A stretch of 7,507 bases of DNA, taken from NCBI RefSeq assembly GCF_030453725.1, contig NZ_JAKDJU010000147.1:1-7507 (forward strand). The letters are read 5' to 3'. Position 1 is the first letter of the stretch. Each line of letters starts with the position of its first letter. Source of the DNA: Brevibacterium picturae. Lineage in GTDB: Bacteria; Actinomycetota; Actinomycetes; Actinomycetales; Brevibacteriaceae. The notes beneath the pieces were generated by a model. The model saw only the letters and a program-made list of their open reading frames with translations, had not been told where the DNA came from and did not search any database. Below, in pieces: positions 1 to 6,187 of this stretch. The position numbers and the translations under genes are program-made.

Positions 1-58
1 GGTCCGGTGGCGGAAGACGGGTCCGGGGGCTCGGAGCCGAGTCGAGAAGTCTGCTTGC
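1..58. other. Short non-coding flank downstream of the tetR gene
   Basis: These 58 bases lie beyond the TAG stop of the minus-strand TetR gene and run to the window edge. They contain a short direct repeat, GGTCCGG, at 1-7 and 20-26. They also contain weak GC-rich self-complementarity, CTCGG at 30-34 with CCGAG at 37-41. The loop of that hairpin is too small and no T-run follows in the tetR direction, so I do not call a terminator. It could also be the edge of a neighbouring gene, which cannot be judged from so little sequence. Confidence 0.3.
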
Positions 59-706
59 CTAGGGCTTCTGCGAGAAGTCGAGCAGCCGGCTGAGGATGCG
101 CACCATCTGAGTCGAGTCGATCTCGACGATCTCGTCCAACTTCTTCCCCGCAGCCGCGCGCAGCGATGCCTGCGAATGAACGGCGGTGAGTGCTTCGATG
201 AGGTCTTTGAGTGGAATCGTCGAGGCGGCCTCCGCGAAGCCGATGGCGTTTTCGATCAGCGATTGGATCCGCTGTCCTTGGAAAGAGTTCAGCTCCGCGT
301 ACCTGGGGTAGAGATCAGGCGTGCGCAGACAGTACAGCTCGATCTCATGTTCGGCGATCACCTCGGCGGCGGTGACCTTCTTCTGACTGAATGTGTCATC
401 GATGAACTCTGTGAGGAAGTCCTCGATGTTCTCAGGGCCGCTGCGGTTGAGGCGATCACGCCAGCGCTCGATGGTGGCGTCGAGCATGTCGAGATCGTGG
501 GAGGTGCGCTGTTCGATCGTGGCCAGGACCAGATCGTCGCGGCTGGAGAAATTCGAGTAGAAGGCTCCCCGGGTGAACCCGGCGGCCTCGCAGATCTCCT
601 CGATCGAGGCCCCATCGATGCCTTTGACGGCAAAGACGGACACGCCCGCCTCCACCAATGTGGATCGGGTCTGCCGTCTGCGGGCGCTGAGATTGTCTGT
701 ATTCAT
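59..706 (-). CDS. TetR/AcrR-family transcriptional regulator
   Basis: This is a 215-residue one-component regulator, probably the local repressor of the divergent MMPL-Pip operon. Residues 10-64 form a classical TetR DNA-binding domain. A first helix (RRRQTRSTLVEAGVSVFA) is followed by a helix-turn-helix, GASIEEICEAAGFTRGAFYSNF, at about 32-53, and then SSRDDLVLATIEQR. The remaining ~150 residues are helical, variable and carry no recognisable ligand motif, as is normal for the family, so the inducer cannot be predicted. I chose the ATG at 704-706 because it places about 12 residues before helix 1, the usual TetR spacing. The frame stays open to 844, and ATG codons at 760 and 793 would add 18 or 29 residues of non-family sequence. 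No strong Shine-Dalgarno precedes any of the three. The 156-bp gap to the divergent transporter contains two tandem palindromes that fit a TetR dimer. Family assignment is firm; the target is inferred from position. Confidence 0.92.
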   Translation of the reverse strand: MNTDNLSARRRQTRSTLVEAGVSVFAVKGIDGASIEEICEAAGFTRGAFYSNFSSRDDLVLATIEQRTSHDLDMLDATIERWRDRLNRSGPENIEDFLTEFIDDTFSQKKVTAAEVIAEHEIELYCLRTPDLYPRYAELNSFQGQRIQSLIENAIGFAEAASTIPLKDLIEALTAVHSQASLRAAAGKKLDEIVEIDSTQMVRILSRLLDFSQKP

Positions 707-821
707 CGAACATTTCGTCGTCGTGGCGGTGGCACATCGTTGTCGGCTCGGGCTGGGCATCCGATGAGAATCTTCACGAAACTCCTGATGCATTTGCGCT
801 GAGGGCAATAAGTCAACAACA

Positions 822-835
822 ATACAGTACTGTAT
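822..835. promoter_or_regulatory. Operator 1: perfect 14-bp palindrome ATACAGTACTGTAT
   Basis: ATACAGT is followed directly by its reverse complement ACTGTAT, giving a perfect 14-bp palindrome in an AT-richer part of the divergent spacer. Its outer half-sites, ATACA and TGTAT with a 4-bp centre, are repeated in the second site 17 bp downstream. Size, symmetry and location fit binding by a TetR dimer. Binding by the adjacent regulator is inferred, not shown. Confidence 0.75.
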
Positions 836-838
836 CCA

Positions 839-852
839 ATACACTTTTGTAT
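839..852. promoter_or_regulatory. Operator 2: ATACA-CTTT-TGTAT
   Basis: This is a second 14-bp inverted repeat with exactly the same half-sites and the same 4-bp spacing as the first palindrome, but a non-symmetric centre (CTTT). The two sites are 17 bp apart centre to centre. It ends one base before the GAGG ribosome binding site of the MMPL gene and covers a TACACT -10-like hexamer, so occupancy should block transcription or an early step of it. The conserved half-sites with a degenerate centre suggest that ATACA/TGTAT are the contacted bases. Confidence 0.7.
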
Positions 853-853
853 C

Positions 854-857
854 GAGG
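854..857 (+). promoter_or_regulatory. Ribosome binding site of the MMPL gene
   Basis: GAGG lies five bases before the GTG at 863 and supports that codon as the start. It sits immediately after operator 2, so the 5' leader of the operon must be very short if transcription starts near the operators. Confidence 0.6.
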
Positions 858-862
858 TCTTC

Positions 863-3733
863 GTGTCAACATTCCTGTACGCCCTGGGTCGTCGTGCCTA
901 CCGTGCTCCTTTCCGTTACATCGCTCTGTGGCTGGTGATCTTCGGGCTCGTCGGTGCCGGTGTCGCGGCGTTTGCGAAAGATTTCGACGATGACTTCACC
1001 CTTCCCGGCTCCGAGGCACAGGTCGCACTCGACTCGATGGAGTCGACCTTCCCCGAAGCCTCAGGTGTCGCCGCCGACGTCATCGTCGTCGCCGACGACG
1101 GAGACTCGGTCGAGGACTCCGCGTACAAGGACGAGATCGAGAAGGAAGTCGAACGGCTCGAAGACCTCCCTCACGTCGACGCCGTGACCTCGCCGTTCGA
1201 CGAGATGGTCGAGGGCACCATCAGCGAAGACGAGTCGGCCGCGATGATCACCGTCCAGTACGACGGCACCCAGCAGGAGGTCGGCGAAGCCGCCCCGGAC
1301 CAGCTCTTGGACGAACTGGACCCGTTGCGCGACGCGCTGCCCGACGGTGCCCAGGTCGAAGGCGGAGGCCAGCTCTTCCAGATCACCGGTGTCTCCATCT
1401 CCTGGGTCGAAGGCATCGGCGTCGTCATCGCCTTCATCGTCCTGCTCCTGACCCTCGGATCCTTCCGCGCGGCCGGAATGCCCCTGATCACGGCGCTCAT
1501 CGGCGTCGGCATCTCCGTGCTCCTGGTCGTGGGATCCACGGCCTTCGGCGCGGTCAACTCCTCCTCGATCATGTTGGCGCTGATGTTGGGCCTGGCGGTC
1601 GGCATCGACTATGCCCTGTTCATCGTCTCCCGAGCCCGCGCGCTCCTGGCCGAGGGCCACGACCCGCTCGAGGCCACCGGACGGGCCGTCGCCACCGCCG
1701 GATCGGCCGTCGTCTTCGCGGGCATGACCGTGATGATCGCGCTGCTCGGCCTGTCCCTGGCCGGGATCCCCTTCCTCACTGTGATGGGCGTCGGCGCCTC
1801 CGGCTCGGTCGTCATCGCCGTGCTGATCTCGCTGACGATGATTCCGGCGCTGCTGGGGCTGGTCAAAGACAAGATCACGCCCAAGCCCACGAAGCGCTAC
1901 CGCAAGGCCATCGCCACTGCCCAGAAGAGGGCGGACGACTCTGTCCCCCGGTCAGCGATCGCAGCCGAGGCTCAGGCTGCCGCTGGTGAGCCGTACCCGA
2001 AGACGATCATGAACAAGTTCTTCGCCGGTTGGCTGCACGTGGTGACGAAGATTCCGATGCTGACGGTCGTCATCATCGTCGGCGGACTCGCCCTGTTCGC
2101 GATCCCCGCCTCCAACCTCCAGCTGTCCCTGCCCACCGCAGGCAGCCAGGAGGAGGGCACCCCCGCCCGGACCACCTACGACCTCATCGACAAGCACTTC
2201 GGTCCCGGCTTCAACGGGCCGCTGGTCATGACGAGTGAGATCGTGACCTCCGATGAGCCCCTTGACGACGTCGAGCGCATCGAGAGTGAGATCGAGGATG
2301 TCGAGGGCGTCGACCAGGTCGTCCTCGCCACCCCGAACCGGGACGCGACCACGGCCCTGTTCCAGATCATCCCCACCACCAGCTCCGAGGACCCGGCGAC
2401 GCTCGACACCGTCGAAAGGCTCCGGGACCTGAGTGCGGACATCGAGGACGAGGATGGTTTCGAGACTGCGGTCACCGGTGCCACGGCGATCCAGATCGAC
2501 GTCTCCGATCAGCTCGGCAAGGCGCTGGTGCCCTTCGGCATCTTCGTCGTCGGACTCTCGATCATCCTGCTGATGATGGTCTTCCGCTCGGTTGCGGTGC
2601 CGATCAAGGCCACCGGCGGATTCCTCCTGTCGGTCTTCGCCTCATTCGGCACCGTGGTCCTCGTCTTCCACGACGGCCTGTTCGCAGGAGCGATGGGCAT
2701 CGACTCGACGGGACCGGTGATCAGCTTCCTGCCGATCATCCTCATGGGCATCCTGTTCGGACTGGCCATGGACTACGAGGTCTTCCTCGTCTCCGGCATG
2801 CGCGAGGCCTATGTCCACGGGGCGACGGCCAGAGACGCGATCAAGTCCGGTTTCGCCTCCTCTGCCCGAGTCGTCTCGGCCGCGGCGATCATCATGTTCT
2901 CCGTCTTCGCCGCCTTCGTCCCCGCGGGCGAGCCGATCATCAAATCGATCGCGCTCGCCCTGGCTTCGGGCATCTTCGTCGACGCCTTCCTCGTGCGCAT
3001 GTCCCTGGTGCCTGCCATCATGCAGATGCTCGGCGACAAGGCCTGGTGGCTGCCGAAGTGGCTCGACCGCATCCTGCCCCGACTCGATGTTGAGGGCGAG
3101 GGGTTGGCCCACGAGGTGGCGCTGCGGGACTGGCCGGAGCCGAACTCGAAATACCGGGTCTATGGCCGCGGCATCGCGGTCAGTTCGGGCCGGCGTGGAT
3201 TCGCCCAGGTCGACATCTCCCTCTCACCGGGCCAGATCCTCGTCGCCAGCGGACAGGCCCGACAGGCGCTCCTGCTCGCCCTGTCCGGTCGTGTCGGACT
3301 GACCGCCGGGGAGATGAAGATCGGAGACATGGTCCTGCCCGAGCATGCGGGAAGGGTCCGTCGCCGGGTTCCCTACTTCGACCTGGATAAGCACGGGCCG
3401 GGCACGATGCCAGCCTCACGCGAGCTCTCACAGCTGCGCACCTCCGCGCCGGATCTGCTCATCATCAGCGAAGCAGGCGCACTGGCCGACGAGAGAGGCC
3501 GGGACGGTCGCGATCTGCGCGATCTTATCTATGATCTGCAGGCCGAGGGCACGGCAATCGTGCTGGGTCTGCCCGACGGCGACGTCACCGGGATCCTGTC
3601 CCCGAATACGAACTACTTCCACCTCGATCTCGATGCGGCCAAGCCCGAGGCTGAGCGTGGAACCGACAATGACGACGGCGGCGTGCAAGCTCACGCGGCC
3701 GGTCACAGCGAAATGGAAGGCGTGCAGTCGTGA
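863..3733 (+). CDS. MMPL-family RND transporter with C-terminal degenerate ABC-ATPase-like domain
   Basis: This 956-residue inner-membrane protein belongs to the MMPL branch of the RND superfamily, which exports lipids or drugs using the proton gradient. The substrate cannot be read from sequence. TM1 is at about 19-38 and the first extracytoplasmic porter domain at 40-178. TM2-6 span 182-332, a basic cytoplasmic linker 333-395, TM7 ~397-415, the second porter domain 417-550 and TM8-12 ~557-720. Both repeats keep the family's proton-relay Asp-Tyr pair in TM4 and TM10: GIDYALF (D249, Y250) and AMDYEVF (D637, Y638). The pump therefore looks active. Residues ~766-925 follow the order of an ABC nucleotide-binding domain but lack its catalytic residues (separate entry); the last ~30 residues are acidic and probably disordered. 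The GTG start is supported by GAGG five bases upstream and by the family-like opening MSTFLYALGRRAYR. The stop overlaps the next gene's start by 4 nt. Regulation is probably by the divergent TetR through the two operators before the gene. The MMPL call is firm; the function of the tail is open. Confidence 0.95.
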   Translation: MSTFLYALGRRAYRAPFRYIALWLVIFGLVGAGVAAFAKDFDDDFTLPGSEAQVALDSMESTFPEASGVAADVIVVADDGDSVEDSAYKDEIEKEVERLEDLPHVDAVTSPFDEMVEGTISEDESAAMITVQYDGTQQEVGEAAPDQLLDELDPLRDALPDGAQVEGGGQLFQITGVSISWVEGIGVVIAFIVLLLTLGSFRAAGMPLITALIGVGISVLLVVGSTAFGAVNSSSIMLALMLGLAVGIDYALFIVSRARALLAEGHDPLEATGRAVATAGSAVVFAGMTVMIALLGLSLAGIPFLTVMGVGASGSVVIAVLISLTMIPALLGLVKDKITPKPTKRYRKAIATAQKRADDSVPRSAIAAEAQAAAGEPYPKTIMNKFFAGWLHVVTKIPMLTVVIIVGGLALFAIPASNLQLSLPTAGSQEEGTPARTTYDLIDKHFGPGFNGPLVMTSEIVTSDEPLDDVERIESEIEDVEGVDQVVLATPNRDATTALFQIIPTTSSEDPATLDTVERLRDLSADIEDEDGFETAVTGATAIQIDVSDQLGKALVPFGIFVVGLSIILLMMVFRSVAVPIKATGGFLLSVFASFGTVVLVFHDGLFAGAMGIDSTGPVISFLPIILMGILFGLAMDYEVFLVSGMREAYVHGATARDAIKSGFASSARVVSAAAIIMFSVFAAFVPAGEPIIKSIALALASGIFVDAFLVRMSLVPAIMQMLGDKAWWLPKWLDRILPRLDVEGEGLAHEVALRDWPEPNSKYRVYGRGIAVSSGRRGFAQVDISLSPGQILVASGQARQALLLALSGRVGLTAGEMKIGDMVLPEHAGRVRRRVPYFDLDKHGPGTMPASRELSQLRTSAPDLLIISEAGALADERGRDGRDLRDLIYDLQAEGTAIVLGLPDGDVTGILSPNTNYFHLDLDAAKPEAERGTDNDDGGVQAHAAGHSEMEGVQS
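3158..3637 (+). other. Degenerate ABC nucleotide-binding-like domain within the MMPL protein (residues ~766-925)
   Basis: This cytoplasmic tail follows the order of an ABC ATPase. A strand pair (YGRGIAVSS, RRGFAQVDISLSPGQ) is followed by a P-loop position, VASGQARQALLLALSGRV (794-811). Then come AGEMKIGDMVLPEHAGRVR, resembling the 'sG.i.idG' strand region, and a Walker-B-like SAPDLLIISEAG (861-872). GALADERGRD follows at the D-loop position, and a final strand, GTAIVLGLPDGD (896-907), ends where the switch His would be. The Walker A Lys is missing, S869 replaces the Walker B Asp (E870 is kept), and no LSGGQ signature is present. Only about 30 residues separate the first subdomain from Walker B, so most of the helical subdomain is gone. 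ATP hydrolysis is not expected. The fold is my inference from motif order and should be tested by profile or structure prediction. Confidence 0.6.
3715..3720 (+). promoter_or_regulatory. Ribosome binding site of the Pip gene, inside the MMPL coding sequence
   Basis: GGAAGG lies nine bases before the GTG at 3730 and sits within the last codons of the MMPL gene. Together with the GTGA stop-start overlap, it supports GTG 3730 as the real start and indicates translational coupling of the two membrane proteins. Confidence 0.65.
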
Positions 3734-6141
3734 GACTCGAACGTGCGAACTCGAAACGGCCCGTGACCTGGCTGTCCCTCTTCGGCCTGGTGCTCATCCC
3801 GATCATCGTGGCCGCCGGATTCATTTTGGCCACGTACAACAGCACCGACCGCCTCGACACGATCGAGGCCGCCATCGTCAACAACGACGACGGCGCCGAG
3901 GTCGATGGTGAGACCGTGCCGATCGGCCGGCAGCTCACCAGTGGCCTTGTGGGTGAAGAGGACAAGAACATCCACTGGGTCATCACCGATGCAGAGGACG
4001 CCGAGAAGGGCTTGTCCGACGGGTCCTACGCTGCGTCCCTGACGATCCCAGAGGGCTTTTCTCGCGCTGTGACCTCGGTCGACGATGCGAAGTCCGCCAC
4101 TCAGACGCAGCTCGACGTCGACGTCTCCGGAGTCGCTCCGGCCGCCGACACCCAGATCGCGCAGTCCGTGGCCGGGGTGGCGCGCACGACCTTCAACACG
4201 CAGATGACCGAGACCTACCTCGACAACATCTATGTCGGATTCAACGACATGGGTGACCAGATGAAGGATCTCGGGGACGCCGCCGGTGAACTCGACGACG
4301 GCGCGAAGGACCTGTCCCAGGGCACCGAGGAGTCCGCGAGCGGTGCGGATGAGCTCTCCACGGGCATGAAGCAGCTCGACTCCTCGGGAACCGAACTCAA
4401 CAAGGGTGCCGGTGACTTGTCCCAGGGCGCCGGAGAGTTGTCGAAGGGCACAGGTGAGCTCTCCGACGGACTGCAGGACGTGAAGAAGCAGACCGCGGGT
4501 CTGCCCGACAGCACCCAGAAGCTCGCCGACGGTGCCGGCGAACTCTCCGGGGGAGTCGACGAATACACGAAGTCCATCGATGCGATCATCAAGGGCTTCG
4601 CCGGTTCCGGCGACTCGGGCTCCGGCGGAGGCGGCATCGACGACCTCGTCAAGGGCGGCAAGGACCTCGACAAGGGTGCCAAGGGCGTCTCCGAAGGTGC
4701 CGAGGGGCTGTCATCGGGCCTCGGCCAGTACCGTGACGGTCTCCAGGAGGGCGCCGACCAGGCCGATAAGCTCGCCAAGAGCGGAACCGTGACCGGGCTC
4801 GACGACCTCGTCTCGGCAGGCATGATGTCCGAGGACGAGGCCGACCAGGCACGTGCTCAGATGTGCCCTCCCGGTACACCGGATGAGGTCTGCGCGGGCA
4901 TCGAGAAGGCCTATGCCCAGGGACTGCTGAATGGCACCTCGGGCGGGCTGAACAGTGCCGTCGACGGACTGGAGCAGAAGCAGGACGGACAGTCGCTGCT
5001 CGGTGGCGCGGACAAGCTGGCCGATGGTGCCGGCGAACTCAGCGACGGCATGAGCAAGTTCGTCGAGGGGCTCGAGGACGGCCTCGGCGAGCTCACCGAA
5101 GGCATGGAAGACATCTCGAAGAACGCTCCGAAGCTGCTCGACGCTTCGAAGGGCCTGCGCGAAGGCGCCTCGGGTGTCGCCGAGGGCAACCAGAAGCTTG
5201 CCGACGGGATGCCTGAACTCAGTGATGGCATCGCCCAGGTCGCCGACGGGTCGACCGAACTCGATCAAGGCGCCGGTCAGCTCTCCGAGGGTCTCGGCGA
5301 GTTCACGACCGGCCTCGACAAGTACACCACCGGAGTCTCGACCGCGGCGACGGGAACCTCTGACCTCGCCGCCGGGCTGGACACCCTGGCCGAAGGCACT
5401 GACAAATACTCCGAAGGTGTCGGGGAATTCGCCGACGGAGTGAAGGAGGGTGCGGACGAAGTGCCCTCCTACTCGGCTCCGGAACGTGACAAGCTCTCCA
5501 CCGTCGCCTCTCAGAACATCAAGGCGCCGAGCTCCTCCGACGCGGGGACGGACGTGTTGCAGGGATCGACGCTCGCGCTGCTCATCATGCTCGCACTGTG
5601 GGTCGGCGGACTCGTCACCTACACGGTGCTCAAACCGATCCCGGCCTCGACTCTGCTGTCGACGAAGTCCTCGGTGGCTGTGTGGCTGCGCGGCTTGGTG
5701 CCGGGTGTGATCGTGGGTCTGCTGCAGGCGGTGGTGCTGTCGATTCTGGCGGTGAGCGTCTTGGACATCGATGCGGTCAAGGGCTTCGACATCGCGGTCC
5801 TGACGTTCGTCTCTGCGCTCGTGTTCATGGTGCTCAACTTCGCGCTGGTGGCATGGTTCGGCGGCGTGGGCAGGTTCCTATCCGTGATCGCCGTGGTCCT
5901 CGCCGTGGCCGGTCGGACGATCGGTGCGGTGCCGGGCTTCTTCGACTTCGTCGCCCCGATCCTGCCGTTGACGCCGGCGATGAACGGCTTCGCCGCGATC
6001 GCAGCCGGAACGACAGGTGTGGGAGCCGCCTACGGAGGCCTGCTGGCCTGGGCGATCATCGGAGTCGTGATGTCACTGCTCGCGATTGTGCGAGCCAGGA
6101 CCACGAAGCCCGAAGCCGCCCTCGAGATGGCCGACGCATAA
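3730..6141 (+). CDS. YhgE/Pip domain-containing membrane protein with long heptad-repeat ectodomain
   Basis: This 803-residue protein has the YhgE/Pip (phage infection protein) architecture. TM1 is at ~13-34. The family N-terminal domain follows at 40-170, with IEAAIVNNDDGA (resembling 'VAVVNeDkG') and GSYAASLTIPEGFS. A long extracellular region spans ~174-610, and a C-terminal ABC-2-like domain has segments at ~613-633, 656-678, 688-710, 713-734 and 765-787. ILPLTPAMNGF (744-754) matches the ABC-2 hallmark before the last membrane span. Most of the ectodomain is about 40 heptads with a Leu-x-x-Gly beat, interrupted by a Gly/Ser linker (292-302) and an insert carrying the protein's only two cysteines (C379, C388). 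Relatives include phage receptors in Gram-positives; the ectodomain also resembles type VII secretion EsaA/YueB proteins. The molecular function of the family is not well settled. It starts at GTG, overlaps the upstream MMPL gene by 4 nt and has its own GGAAGG site. It probably works in the same complex or pathway as the MMPL protein and shares its TetR control. Confidence 0.93.
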   Translation: MRLERANSKRPVTWLSLFGLVLIPIIVAAGFILATYNSTDRLDTIEAAIVNNDDGAEVDGETVPIGRQLTSGLVGEEDKNIHWVITDAEDAEKGLSDGSYAASLTIPEGFSRAVTSVDDAKSATQTQLDVDVSGVAPAADTQIAQSVAGVARTTFNTQMTETYLDNIYVGFNDMGDQMKDLGDAAGELDDGAKDLSQGTEESASGADELSTGMKQLDSSGTELNKGAGDLSQGAGELSKGTGELSDGLQDVKKQTAGLPDSTQKLADGAGELSGGVDEYTKSIDAIIKGFAGSGDSGSGGGGIDDLVKGGKDLDKGAKGVSEGAEGLSSGLGQYRDGLQEGADQADKLAKSGTVTGLDDLVSAGMMSEDEADQARAQMCPPGTPDEVCAGIEKAYAQGLLNGTSGGLNSAVDGLEQKQDGQSLLGGADKLADGAGELSDGMSKFVEGLEDGLGELTEGMEDISKNAPKLLDASKGLREGASGVAEGNQKLADGMPELSDGIAQVADGSTELDQGAGQLSEGLGEFTTGLDKYTTGVSTAATGTSDLAAGLDTLAEGTDKYSEGVGEFADGVKEGADEVPSYSAPERDKLSTVASQNIKAPSSSDAGTDVLQGSTLALLIMLALWVGGLVTYTVLKPIPASTLLSTKSSVAVWLRGLVPGVIVGLLQAVVLSILAVSVLDIDAVKGFDIAVLTFVSALVFMVLNFALVAWFGGVGRFLSVIAVVLAVAGRTIGAVPGFFDFVAPILPLTPAMNGFAAIAAGTTGVGAAYGGLLAWAIIGVVMSLLAIVRARTTKPEAALEMADA
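4249..4596 (+). repeat. Heptad array 1 in the Pip ectodomain (residues ~174-289)
   Basis: A seven-residue period runs in one register. Hydrophobic residues fall at 181, 188, 195, 209, 216, 223, 230, 237, 244, 251, 258, 265, 272, 279 and 286. Three residues later there is usually Gly (191, 198, 205, 212, 226, 233, 240, 247, 268, 275, 289). A typical unit is GAGELSK. It probably forms a long rod of helical coiled-coil type outside the membrane. It ends in a flexible Gly/Ser stretch (292-302). Confidence 0.85.
4645..4740 (+). repeat. Heptad array 1b (residues 306-337)
   Basis: Five further Leu/Val/Tyr-x-x-Gly heptads are seen: L306/G309, L313/G316, V320/G323, L327/G330 and Y334/G337. They are separated from array 1 by the Gly/Ser-rich linker and followed by the cysteine-containing insert. 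Confidence 0.8.
4741..5016 (+). other. Non-repeat insert with the protein's only cysteine pair (Pip residues ~338-429)
   Basis: About 90 residues break the heptad pattern. The stretch contains a predicted helix (SEDEADQARAQ), then C379 and C388 in MCPPGTPDEVCAG, then a second helix (IEKAYAQGLLN). No other cysteine occurs in the 803 residues. Outside the membrane, the two could close a small disulfide loop at a hairpin turn between the two heptad halves, as at the tip of an antiparallel rod. The disulfide and the tip location are inferences. Confidence 0.6.
5017..5439 (+). repeat. Heptad array 2 (residues ~430-570)
   Basis: About 21 heptads are present. Fourteen glycines fall exactly every seven residues from 479 to 570. 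Each is preceded three residues earlier by a hydrophobic or aromatic residue (L476, V483, L490, L497, V504, L511, L518, F525, Y532, A539, L546, L553, Y560, F567). Between G447 and G451 the register shifts by four residues (a stutter). The array leads back to the membrane at about residue 613. Confidence 0.85.
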
Positions 6142-6164
6142 GGGGAGCCCAGCGCTGCGGGAGC
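6142..6164. repeat. 23-bp direct repeat, copy 1 (second copy 6174-6196)
   Basis: The unit beginning GGGGAGCCCAGCGCTGCGGG occurs perfectly twice, with starts 32 bp apart. The first copy begins directly after the Pip stop codon. The spacer between copies (CCCCGCGCT at 6165-6173) contributes to the hairpins. Confidence 0.9.
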
Positions 6165-6187
6165 CCCCGCGCTGGGGAGCCCAGCGC
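6148..6187 (+). terminator. Two mutually exclusive GC hairpins directly after the Pip stop
   Basis: The arm GCGCTGGG (6169-6176) can pair with CCCAGCGC at 6148-6155 (loop of 13) or with CCCAGCGC at 6180-6187 (loop GAG), each as an 8-bp, nearly all-GC stem. The first begins six bases after the stop codon. There is no T-run, so intrinsic termination is uncertain. Protecting the mRNA 3' end or pausing polymerase are other possibilities. Confidence 0.45.

Larger units (their letters stand above)
707..862. promoter_or_regulatory. Divergent intergenic control region between tetR and the MMPL-Pip operon
   Basis: This 156-bp spacer separates divergent start codons and must hold the promoters for both directions. 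Its segment at 805-853 is clearly more AT-rich than its surroundings. A -10-like TACACT lies at 840-845 on the plus strand and overlaps the second operator. TACAGT (823-828) and TACTGT (828-833) in the first operator are alternatives. A TTGACT (-35-like) occurs on the minus strand at 816-811, but I find no convincing -10 at the right distance. Exact promoters are therefore not assigned. Confidence 0.6.

Noticed and set aside
28..41. Small GC hairpin as a tetR terminator
   Set aside because: The stem is only 4-5 bp, the loop is too tight and no T-run follows.
176..802. 208-codon plus-strand open frame opposite tetR
   Set aside because: It is antisense to the clear TetR gene, has no recognisable family and runs into the divergent control region. 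Open antisense frames are common at this GC content.
788..816. Minus-strand promoter for tetR with TTGACT at 816-811
   Set aside because: The hexamer is good, but no -10-like sequence is found at 16-18 bp, so a promoter is not called.
1061..1660. 199-codon minus-strand open frame inside the MMPL gene
   Set aside because: It is very rich in Asp, Glu, Gly and Arg, typical of the complement of a GC-rich membrane gene, and lies wholly inside a strong coding sequence.
4230..5268. Two long minus-strand open frames opposite the Pip heptad region
   Set aside because: They mirror the heptad repeats as Ser/Pro-rich or Leu/Glu-rich periodic peptides and have no support of their own.
4249..5439. Repeated DNA words that could suggest a CRISPR array or tandem DNA repeat
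   Set aside because: The period is 21 bp and comes from protein heptads with degenerate codons. There are no conserved repeat units separated by unique spacers.
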